A DNA stretch of 64,000 nucleotides from Anaspis maculata. Its lineage: Eukaryota; Arthropoda; Insecta; Coleoptera; Scraptiidae. The notes under the pieces are model-generated. The model was given only the letters and a program-made list of their open reading frames with translations. It was not told the DNA's origin and did not search any database. Made by a program: the position numbers and the translations under genes. Positions 55,664 to 64,000 of this stretch are shown piece after piece (the first letter of the stretch is position 1; the number at the start of each line of letters is the position of its first letter). The stretch spans positions 36,727,745 to 36,791,744 of the forward strand of contig OX421962.1 in NCBI GenBank assembly GCA_949128115.1. The letters run 5' to 3'.

Positions 55664-56044
55664 GTGGGTGCTGGATTTAGGAAAAAGGCAGCCCAAGTTG
55701 CAGTTTGACATCTTTCTGACACTTTCAAGACCGTCGTAAGTGTTGAATGAGACTGGTCGAAGAGTACGGGCCAACTAAAGACTAAAAAGTACGTCACCTC
55801 TCTTCTACGCTCAGGCACATCGTCTAAGCGTCTTTTTTCACGTCTAATGCCATACTTCATGTATGTTTTTGTTTATTACGGATGACAGCTGACAGCCGAC
55901 ACTTCCAGTCCACCAATACCAACAGGGAAAACCCAAGTAACAACCTCTGAAGCATTTCATTTACTCAGTTCTTGCAATAGCAATTTTATTTATTCCCGAA
56001 AGAATGTACCAGAAGCGCGATGCCCTAAAGAAGACTTTCTGCTA

Positions 56045-56720
56045 ACGATTTTGCCGCAGTAATAGCTCTTTTGCAACACGGTAATCAAACTTAGCAACAA
56101 ATGGCCCAAACGGTTAATGTGTCTCGAAGTGTGATAAGTCGTGCTTGGGATCGATTCCAAGAAACCGGTAACTCCAATATAAGACATGGTGGTGGTCGAC
56201 AACGAGCTACGACAATTAGATAAGACCGCTTCCTAGTTACCACTGCCAGAGAAAACCCAGATTTTTCTTCGTCCAGGCTCCGTGCAGACACTGGTGTTCA
56301 TGTAAGCTTGTCTACAATCAGAAGAAGGTTGCATGAGCGCGGTCACGCACAGAGCTGCTCATTCTTATGAATGAGATTATGAATGCTCAGAGGTACTTCG
56401 ACATGATTATCTCACCTATTATCATCCCGTTTGCTGAAGAATTCGGTCCTAATTTTATTTTAATGGATGACAATGGCCGGCTTCACCGGGCCAACATTGT
56501 GAATACGGCGTTGCAAGAAGGAAATATCGTTAGGATGGAGTGGCCTGCTCGGTCTCCCGACCAAAATCCCATTGAACACGTATGGGACCGACTCCAGAGA
56601 CACAAGCGAAATTCCCAACCCCTTACACTTCAATAACTGGCTAATGCTTTGTTGGAAAAGTGGGAGGTCACGCTTCAAGAATTCATTCATTATCTTGAGA
56701 ATTTTCCAGATTTTTAGTTA
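56045..56720 (+). pseudogene. Tc1-like transposase relic
   Basis: The first frame has MAQTVNVSRSVISRAWDRFQ, then GGRQRATT, DRFLVTTAR and LSTIRRRLHERG: the paired-like helix-turn-helix DNA-binding region of Tc1 transposases, broken by a stop at about 56221. After a deletion and shift at about 56350, the next frame has FILMDDNGRLHRANIV (second catalytic D) and MEWPARSPDQNPIEHVWDRL (the E). The region with the first catalytic D is gone. A family 1 MITE lies 55 bp downstream, but its ends are not demonstrably those of this element. Confidence 0.9.
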
Positions 56721-56774
56721 TTGTAATAAATCTTGTGTTTTCAAATTAGGTTTTTATTCTGACAAGTGCTTATA

Positions 56775-56904
56775 CCGGGTGTTTATAAATGTCTGTGATT
56801 GCATCGCCTTTGGAATCCGCTTTCGATCACTACAATTGCGCCTGTTACTGCGTTTTTCGGCCTGACCCATGCCTGCCGCGATCACAGATTCTTATAAACA
56901 CCTT
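56775..56904 (-). mobile_element. MITE family 1, copy 3
   Basis: Inverse orientation to the other two copies. Begins CCGGGTGTTTATAAATGTCT after TA and runs through the shared core (CGCCTTTGGAATCCGC, CCTGACCCATGCCTGCCG). The right end reads TTATAAACACC and then diverges, so its last bases are lost. Confidence 0.88.
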
Positions 56905-59050
56905 TCTTTTGATTTTGGAAGTGAATGTTTTTACTTCATTCCAACGGTATTACGATTTAGAGTGGAGCGGCTTGGATATAGACCCTTAAGTCCTTCAGTG
57001 AAATCAGTTGCAAGTGTCGCCAAAAGTGAATAAGGATAGCTTCCTTATATCTACCTCATCAAGGTGTGGATGAACAATAAGAACTCCTAAAGGAGATCAC
57101 GTTGGGCAACGCCATAACAATTATTAATTTGCCGCAATTTAGCATTTAATGACGTATAAGAATACATAAACAATGGCATTTAATACTAGCGGTGATTGTC
57201 GGTGAGCTGGGACTGCCTTGGGCTCACGGTATAATACGTTAATGAACAAACGTAAGACCTCTGGTATAAAGAGAACCCAAAGACAAGAGGGAATCCAATT
57301 GATCGATGTAATTAAATTTGCAAGCCGCATGATTATGCGCTCGCTTGAATCTCCGCTCTCGCACCGTGAACAATTTGTCTATATGGGCCGCAGCTTCTAT
57401 AAATGTCCCACCGGATGCAAGGACACTACGCATATTTTAACTGTCTTGTTTACTTGGTTGCTGCTCTCTTGGTCTTGGGTCGCGCACACACGCGGAGCAT
57501 TGCATAAATCCGCCAGAAGGGCGCTTTTTTATTTCGTCATTCACGTCGTACCGTTCAGCTGCGAGCTGCTTGCTTGCTCCTTGCTGCTGCTGAGCTGCTG
57601 TTGCACCGATCAATGTTGCAGATAAGAAAAGTACAAATTAAATATTATATAACAACCAACTATTAATGAGATCGGAACGGCGATTGCCCACCGGGTTTTT
57701 ACATGCTCCGCAACATGTGCGACGATCCTCTGGGGGATCCTCAATTACCACCGATGGGGATACCGAGAGGAAAGTGCAGGAATGCTAATTGTAATGACTT
57801 CTCTGGGCGAGCAGCGCTGTAACTTTGTGAAATCTACGAGGTTGTCCAGGAAGCCTCGAGGACTGCACAAATTTGTTCGACAGTTGCTTATCTCGAAGGC
57901 CGTGTGGTTGATGTGCACTTCTTGCTGGAAGTGGAGAATGAACATGACCATTGGGTCGGGTATTCAATATTATCATAACGCAGGTGCAGGGTAGGTTATG
58001 ATAATTGGGCCTTTATGAATCGGAAATAGCTGGCCGCCAGGCTTCTTCTAGTTTTTGCCGTGCGAAGTTATGCATTTCGTCGTTACTTGGCCAAATAATA
58101 AGCACATCAAAAAAGTTAAGAAAGGTGATTTTACTTGCCCTATATACCATGTCCCGTTAACATCACCGTTTTCATAAGTAAGAGCAACATATTTCTGAGG
58201 ATCTGGCGACCTTGTTCTTGTTACATCGTACGGCCAGCAGCATTTAATAAAAATTGGCCTCTTCCAATTACAAGTGTAAAATTCGTAGACTTCATTCATT
58301 TAAGCTGTTCATGATTCAGTCGGGGGTCGACAGGAGAGCGCGACCCAGGGATCAAGTGGCCGTCATTAAGACCATTGCCGGTCCTGCTGATGGCTGCTCC
58401 TATCCATCCAATTATACACCGCCCGGCTTTCTTCTCATCTCCAGCAGCAGCAGCAGCATCAGAGAAGCAGCAGCACCATAATTTCATCTCCACAAAAGCA
58501 GCAACAGATAGTGGAATTCGTATACGCAATGATCGTGGAAATAAGCGTGACCTTGGATTAGCTTCGTGAAAAGTCGAATTGCTGGCTTTGATGATAATAA
58601 ATTGCGATTCGTCCACTATATCAATCATGCTCAAGGTGCGTTTCCATCAAGTGGTAAAGCTCAAGAATTTTCCGTCTTCCTCAAAGTCCAGACAGGTACG
58701 TATAACACCAACCCGATAAACATTTACTGTGCACAGCACATATCCGTAATTATTTATCGTTTAATGGTCGCGGCACGATTTATGAATGAAAAATGCACAC
58801 TATGTGGCATGTGTGTATGTTCATTGTGCCATATTACTATCATTACTTGTGCTTATACACGCCGAAAGTGACCTTTATAGCAAAAATGTCAAAATTATTA
58901 AATTCTTGGCATGATAATTCCATTCTTCAGAAAATACAAGCGCGAAGATTCCTGCACTTTTGTTTATCATTTGTACTGGCAGTGTTGGATTATCGTGGTG
59001 CAAAAGGAGTCTACAAAACTGGGACGCAAGGCCTTGGATGGGTGCAAAAC
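56905..59050. other. no supported gene; CAG-rich patch
   Basis: No recognised domain. A CAG/GCA-rich patch at 58442-58475 opens low-complexity frames on both strands. The 57218-57625 frame (135 residues) ends in a Leu/Cys-rich stretch and has no motif I can assign; it could in principle be a host exon. Confidence 0.4.
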
Positions 59051-59055
59051 AAGCT

Positions 59056-59289
59056 GGGGCCCTATTCCTACGGGCGAAGCGATGCGGACCGGATCGGATG
59101 CAACCCGATCGCTTCGCCTGTTTCAAAATTGGGAACCTTGGGAACACTGCATAAGGTTGCACGAGGGTTGCACGCACCTCTCTTCGCATGACTCATGGCA
59201 TGCAAAAGCCAGGCGGACGCCGCGTCACGTAGCAACGGCGGGATCCCAGGCGAAGCGAACAACCGCTTCGCCCACAGGAATAGGGCCCC
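59056..59289. mobile_element. 234-bp MITE with GGGGCCCTATTCCT ends
   Basis: GGGGCCCTATTCCTACGGGC at the left pairs with GCCCACAGGAATAGGGCCCC at the right, and pairing continues through GAAGCG / CGCTTC. The interior is GC-rich, with repeated GCGAAGCG-type words and a CGCTTCGCC block. Its ends resemble those at 49981 and 50153. It is non-coding. Confidence 0.9.
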
Positions 59290-59924
59290 TGGTGAAGATC
59301 CGTCTTCCGAAAAATATTTGACTGCGGCGCTTTTTTCTCGCATTAGTCACTATTCGTAGTGTTTTCCGCTTTGTCGTGAAATGGTTCTTCCGAGGGTTTT
59401 TCCATGTCCAAAAATACGATGTCACCAATTGGGCGCGATTTTTCGATCCTAAAAGTCTAAGGTTGCAAATTCCGCCTAATTCGGCGCATCAGGGGGTGTC
59501 ACTAGCACCATGCAGTTTCCAGCTCATTCTCTAGGTAGGTTTGGGTGGAGAGGGGTGCCACAGGTAGTCCGCCCCGGGTGTGAAATACGCTAGGTACGCC
59601 ACTGGGCGAATCCAGTACAGTACTCATACAAAATGAAGATTAAAGTCGGAATATGTATATGTAGTTATTAAAAGGAACACAAAAAATCAAACCCAATAAT
59701 CATGGAGAAGAAAGCTTAAAAATGCAGGCTGGAGTATTGAAATGAATATCGCAGCCAGGCGGTAACTTATTAAATTATTATAAATCAAAAAAAAATGGGC
59801 GTCTGTACGGTAGACTGAGGTCCACAAAATGTAAGCTGCTGCATAGAATAGACGAGTGGAACGAAAAATTTTAGTTTTTCTAGTAGGGGAGAACAATCAA
59901 AGTGAGTTGCATAGTTTCAATAAA

Positions 59925-60225
59925 AAAATCGGCTATGTCACCCCAAAGCTTCTCCGACGAGTAGCAAAGGAACGGATGGAAATTTTTGTATGAGACGTCC
60001 CTTCGGGTAGGAAGTTAGAATTTGAGAAAAAGTATGAACAACTGAGATATTTTCCTCAATAAGGGCTTCATTTTGAGTAATCTGAGTCCAGTCTCGATAA
60101 CCCAGGCCGGTTTTACATTCTCAACAGGAAAATTCTCGGGGAATTGAAAACAAAATTGTTGGAAAATATTTGGGAGCCAGTTACCTCTTGATTGAAAATA
60201 AATTGGTGAAAATCGGTTCACGAAT
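59925..60225 (+). repeat. dispersed repeat family A, copy 3
   Basis: Starts AATCGGCTATGTCACCCC, contains CGACGAGTAGC, GAGACGTCCCTTCGGGTAGG, AGGGCTTCATTTTGAG and GGTTTTACATTCTCAAC, and finishes GTGAAAATCGGTTCACG. The final AATCGGT is where a following tandem unit would begin. Confidence 0.85.
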
Positions 60226-61030
60226 TTACCTAGAGCAGAGTTCTTATCATTTGCACTTCAGAGCCCCAAACAAGAGGGGGGCTCAGTGGGGCTCCAAGAG
60301 ACACCTGTGAACACCAGGCAAGCTATAAGGCTTCATGGCCTGAAACGGCAAAATCTGATAGTCACAAGTGGGAGCCCCATCAGGGCTTTGAACGGCATCA
60401 GGAATAAGACACCATGGGGCCCTGGTACCGAATCATACGAGGGAACTGCACACATCAGAGCTTAAACGTGCCAACGGGATGGGCATACTGAAGTTGCACA
60501 AGCTACAGAAAATACAAGGGAGTTTACGGAGCCTCCAAAACGATAGTTGAAGACACAAAGGATCGGGGCGCACTGCTGCCTTGAAGTATACGAGAAAACA
60601 CACCGAGATCTGCATTCATAACCATTTTGTCACTTTGACATAGATACGTCAATGTAAAAAAAACTTACCGGTTTGGTTGCTAAGAGAATTAAATGGGCCA
60701 AAAGTCGAGCGAACAGGCAAACCCTGCTGAAATCGGTCAGGCCTGATTTTGTAAATTCATAGCGCCCGTCTTGTGAATGATGGGAAACTCCAACTGCAGC
60801 ATTGATTTGATTCTTTAGTTGTGTTGCTTCCTGCCAAATTTGGTGGTTACAATCCATTGAATAGATTTTGAATGTTCAAATAGTTTTGAACTTCGACATT
60901 TTTTAAAAATTTGACAGACGACTGATGGGGGAAAAAAAATTTGACAGCTTTTAATAGAGTTTTCAAAGTGCTTTCACATGTCGTATTGCAAGTCAAGTTC
61001 CGTGATGTATAATTTCTGTCATGTTTTGAT
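60226..61030. other. no supported gene
   Basis: Contains repeated GGGGCTC and GGAGCCCC words at 60280-60380 but no element ends. No coding motif was found. Confidence 0.4.
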
Positions 61031-61275
61031 AATGGCATTCCCGTTTGACATATGACTGCCAAAAACTTATGGGCTCATCCGACAGCAAAACCATGTCTGC
61101 ATACCAAGCTTTAAGTCAATCATATCGACGTTGCGGCTGTAATCGTAGCACATTACAGACATACAGCACACAGATAGATAGACAGACACAAATACACAAA
61201 CACAGACAAACATCTTTCCACAAATGTTCTTGATCGTCTTTAGGGACCTCAAAATAGATATATCCGTCTTCAAAT
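61030..61275 (+). repeat. dispersed repeat family B, copy 3
   Basis: Matches the 2.7-kb copy in reverse: GACTGCCAAAAACT, GGGCTCATCCGACAG, ACCATGTCTGCATACCAA and GACGTTGCGGCTGTAATCGT, then a GATAGACAGACACA tract in the microsatellite position, and GGACCTCAAAATAGATATAT. Confidence 0.8.
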
Positions 61276-61570
61276 AGTAGATAATAGATAATCAATAATC
61301 AATAACCAATAATCTTCGCAAATAATAGATATTTACAGTTGATGTCAGATGATGTCCTCAATAAAGATTAGGAATAGAAGGGGGTCCAAATCAACACCCT
61401 GAGGAACACCCGATGTGACAACATATTATTTGGAAATATATTCCACAAACACAGCCAACTGTAGGCTATTAGGCAGTTAGGAATGTAAGAGGGTAACAAG
61501 ATGCTTAGATAAACCCAGTTTTCTCGTTACCCTCTTTCATTCCTAACTGCTAATAGGCAACAGTTGGTTG

Positions 61571-61993
61571 CAAGGCCGGGCCTAGCAGGCGTGCAGTGCG
61601 TGCCTGCACGCAGGCGGCAAGTCATAAGGGCGGCAATATTATATTTCATAAACTTTCTATTTTCAGTAGAATGACTTTTTGGAGTGACAATCTGGGGGGC
61701 TACGGCTACGGCTGATGGCACCTGCAAAGTTTTGGAGCGAAACTATCAGCGGCTATCGGCCGTATTCTCCCAACGCTCGATCCAGCTTTTCACTTAATTT
61801 TTGCTTCATAAAGTCATTCTACTGAAAATAGAAAGTGTATAAGATATATTATGTATATAGTATAGGTAATAAAGTTGAATTCCAAAGGATTCTTTTTATT
61901 CCCGTATTTAAAGGGGAGAGTCTCCACTGCCGGTGAGGGGGGTGGCAAATTTTTGCTGGCACGCAGGCGGCAAATAGGCCAGGCCCGGCCCTG
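61571..61993. mobile_element. hAT-like non-autonomous element, 8-bp TSD
   Basis: GTTGGTTG at 61563-61570 and at 61994-62001 is an exact 8-bp target duplication, the hallmark of hAT integration. Ends CAAGGCCGGGCCTAGC and GGCCAGGCCCGGCCCTG form an imperfect terminal inverted repeat of the CAGGG type common in hAT elements. Subterminal GCACGCAGGCGGCAA occurs in direct orientation near both ends. It interrupts the LINE-derived palindrome. It is 423 bp including the nested MITE below and has no transposase. Confidence 0.9.
61641..61848 (+). mobile_element. MITE family 2, copy 3
   Basis: ACTTTCTATTTTCAGTAGAA at the left pairs with its inverse at the right. GGCACCTGCAAAGTTTTGG and TGGAGTGACA blocks are shared with the other copies. 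It is nested inside the hAT-like element and must be younger than it. Confidence 0.85.
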
Positions 61994-62034
61994 GTTGGTT
62001 GTGTTTGTGGAATATATTTCCAAATAATTTGTTG

Positions 62035-62230
62035 TCACATCGGGTGTTCCTCAGGGTGTTAATTTAGACCCCCTTCTATTCCTAATCTTTATTGAGGACA
62101 TCATCTGACATCAACTGTCAATATCTATTATTTGCAAACGACTTGAAACTTTTCAACTTAATCCAGTCCATCACCGATTCCCACCGGCTTCAGAGTGACG
62201 TGGATAGGGTCACACGTGAGAATTTACCAC
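62035..62230 (+). pseudogene. LINE reverse transcriptase fragment
   Basis: The plus strand reads SGVPQGVNLDPLLFLIFIED, the conserved RT motif (S-G-V-P-Q-G...L-G-P-L-L-F) of jockey/R1-type LINEs with G to D and S to V/N changes. After a shift it reads AN/DLKLFQLIQ, in the position of the A-DD box. The first half is present again, inverted, at about 61330-61420. Confidence 0.75.
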
Positions 62231-64000
62231 ACTGATGCAAGCGCTCGCGTAGCAAACATCTCGCTCGCTTATACTACTTATTCCTTATTCCTGTCACTTA
62301 TAATTTAATGTATACTATTAATTTGCATCCCTATATGGGTGAAAGTAAGTCATGTAACTAATATCAACGACATCATACGGTTACAAATTGACTTTTACCT
62401 TTCATATTGGTCCTGTTCTAAAGCCAGAAGCTTTGAGCTTTCATCAGATCTGTCAGGTTTGGGGGTTGGATTCGACAAACTCTACTAATAACTAATATAG
62501 GTACAGGTACCTATTTCAAAGTATGTACGAGAAGCGGTACCGTCCTTCTATACCTTGAAGCTGCTTCGACCTGTCTACTTTCAATAACAGTTCTGATACA
62601 AGGGTAAACTTCAGATGCACGACTGAAGAGACACTGTATACGGACCAACTTCACAGGAAACATATAGGTAATAGAAACGTTCAGGTCCAACAAAGTCGTA
62701 GCATTCTCAGACAAGCCAGCTCAAGTTGTGCAAAACCTTTCTCATCTTACCGGCGGTGGTAATTAATTAACAAGATCGGCCCATGCCCGCCCTCCCGACC
62801 GTCCATTATTTACGTCCAAAGTGCGTTTCATTGAAAAGAAGAATAATTACCGGGGCAAGGATGCATGGTGGTTTATAAATATCACCGGGTACGGGTCGTG
62901 CATCAAAGCACAACTCACCAACGATTAGACGGAGATATCTACCAGCATGGTGCGGCTGTGTGTGTGTTTATAGTTTTAATAAAATCCAATTGCCGCCAAG
63001 AGTCCAAGACCTGGGTGGATTATTGGTATTGCCGTTTGGTTACTACCGAGCAGTAACGCCTCGGGAATGACTCGATTTTCACGGTAAATTTCGAAATGGT
63101 TCTTTAATCGACGGCCATTCCGCAAGATTTCCCTTCATAATCTTGATCTTAGAACTTGTGGTATGTTCTACCGCGGTCTTTGATGGTATTTTAGCAGGAA
63201 CGAATTGAGAAACACATGTCGTCCTAACTCAACCTTTGCGCATTTTCTGCGACCTTCATCCTACGTCTCCCTGAGCAAAATGCATCAGCCGGTGTATTAG
63301 TGGAGTAAACTATTTTCTTCATGTGTGAATTTATTGTTGGTATGCAAACAGTCTTGCCGTGGTTAATAGTTGGTTGTTAATTGCTGCGACGGCCCCAGGC
63401 GAGCGCGTCCGCTGTCGTGTCCTGCTGCAGACGTTAAGCTCCTCCAGCGCACATGTCGTTTTATTTGCGCACTTTAACGACCAACAGTTCATTTTTCATA
63501 TATCAACTTGGCAAACAACCTATTTCACTGGTTTTTTGTCTGCCGTTTTCATGTACGTTTTACGTCTATTCAATCAAAATGTTGCGTGACGAGCTTTTGA
63601 AATTGGTGGAAATTACGACTAGCGGGCTATCAGTTGGCGCTTGTGGACGACTGGTGCTGTGAGAACAATAGTGGACCATCCAAGCTTCAAAGGAGTGAGT
63701 TACCGGGGCATGATGCTAGATTTTATTCTGTTTTTTTGCGGCCTGTATTTTCTCTTGATCTTAGACAGTGTTCTACTTAGAGGAAGAGAGAAGTTTAAGC
63801 AACAGAGCAAGTCAAGTGTGACAAAGCGAGAGTGTTTGGCTGTCCTCACGTCGAGGGAACCAGGTTCACCGCCATCACCAACCATACTGCTGTGGCTGTC
63901 TCAGAGAGATCCCAACAGCTCAAGACGGCCCTGGAATACTCTATAGTCTCCGAAATTCTCATGGACGTGGTTTCTTCGGATATTGTCCATTCCTACCATA
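62231..64000. other. no supported gene
   Basis: No recognisable domain on either strand. The 101-residue frame at 63641-63946 has a hydrophobic segment (FILFFCGLYFLLILDSVLLR) and could be a membrane peptide or chance. No repeat or element ends were identified. Confidence 0.4.

Larger units (their letters stand above)
51347..55942 (+). mobile_element. defective gypsy-like LTR retrotransposon, Lys-tRNA primer
   Basis: The 5' LTR remnant and the expanded 3' LTR bracket a Lys-type primer-binding site, an integrase C-terminal relic and a long unassigned 3' region. Gag, protease, RT, RNase H and the catalytic integrase core are gone. The intact 3' LTR start and end (TGTTAC...GTAACA) give a 6-bp terminal inverted repeat. 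tRNA-Lys priming is known for the Drosophila gypsy lineage and for some retroviruses. The 2.1 kb after integrase is where an envelope-type gene would lie, but I recognise none. No target duplication can be read because the 5' LTR start is lost. Confidence 0.85.
54397..55942 (+). repeat. 3' LTR, expanded by two nested insertions
   Basis: Begins TGTTAC and ends AGTAACA. Compared with the 5' LTR, it is interrupted twice: once after GTGAGCACTGATTAG (about 54567-54930), and again after GAAATCTTATCTATA (about 54960-55663). Removing both restores collinearity with the 5' LTR, including the shared GTTGCAGTTTGACxTCTTTCTG and GACTGGTCGAAGAG blocks. Confidence 0.85.
61318..62137. repeat. inverted duplication of a LINE RT fragment
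   Basis: The left arm 61318-61497 and right arm 61526-61570 plus 61994-62137 are reverse complements once the inserted element at 61571-61993 is removed. Landmarks: GATGATGTCCTCAATAAAG, GAGGAACACCCGATGTGACA, GGAAATATATTCCACAAAC, CAGTTAGGAATG and AGAGGGTAAC. The loop is ~28 bp. The arm sequence is coding-derived (see the RT relic). Confidence 0.9.

Noticed and set aside
56045..56904. Tc1 relic and adjacent family 1 MITE as one autonomous element
   Set aside because: The MITE's ends are both found within 130 bp, outside the transposase relic, and no matching end lies upstream of the relic.
57218..57625. 135-residue plus-strand frame as a host exon
   Set aside because: Leu/Cys/Ser-rich C-terminal half from repeated GCTGCT/CTTGCT words; no domain, no splice-site evidence.
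63641..63946. Host membrane-protein exon
   Set aside because: One hydrophobic segment alone is not enough; no homologous motif recognised and the window ends soon after.

Overview
This window looks like repeat-rich, gene-poor eukaryotic DNA, probably from an insect. The case for an arthropod rests on the mobile elements: Ty3/gypsy LTR elements (one with a tRNA-Lys primer site), Tc1-like and piggyBac-like transposase relics, THAP and YqaJ-type domains in element-like contexts, and many short inverted-repeat elements. Base composition and abundant TAGGTACCTA-like words would suit a hemipteran such as a whitefly, but that is a guess. No host gene can be supported. Nearly every recognisable coding stretch is a broken mobile-element gene.

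Layout. 0-7 kb: a Ty3/gypsy pol relic, a repeat carrying a (GTCT)n tract, a four-unit ~140-bp tandem array, an LTR-like solo copy, and a retroposon tail with 5S-rRNA-like sequence. 7.3-12.6 kb: a palindrome abutting the main Ty3/gypsy element. That element keeps gag, protease, RNase H and integrase in one phase, but it has lost its RT core and carries three in-frame stops and two frameshifts. 12.7-18.2 kb: tandem repeats, a short inverted-repeat element (MITE) and a minus-strand THAP relic. 18.25-20.8 kb: a 2.5-kb foldback with ~1.1-kb arms. 20.8-35.9 kb: sparse sequence with a MITE, a Tc1 relic, a solo LTR with a 4-bp target duplication, and dispersed repeats. 35.9-39.6 kb: a 5'-truncated LINE with a 15-bp target duplication, a second foldback with ~0.7-kb arms, another LINE end and two abutting MITEs. 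41-42.6 kb: a piggyBac-like relic, an unassigned ORF and an inverted-repeat element.

44.17-47.9 kb is a three-level nest. A TTAA-flanked element with long imperfect terminal repeats and a YqaJ-like nuclease relic contains a 1.44-kb foldback. One arm of that foldback contains a 139-bp MITE whose empty site is preserved in the other arm. 50-56 kb holds several MITEs and a second LTR retrotransposon, with a Lys-type primer site and an integrase C-terminal relic. Its 3' LTR has been swollen by two inverted-repeat insertions. 56-62.2 kb holds a Tc1 relic, more MITEs, and an inverted duplication of a LINE RT fragment split by a hAT-like element with a perfect 8-bp target duplication. That hAT-like element itself contains a further MITE.

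There is no operon-like cooperation among genes here. The unifying feature is layered insertion and the unusual density of large inverted repeats: three foldbacks with arms of roughly 0.55 to 1.1 kb, and two further palindromes. If transcribed, these could form long hairpin RNAs. All boundaries were read by eye and are approximate unless a target duplication fixes them.
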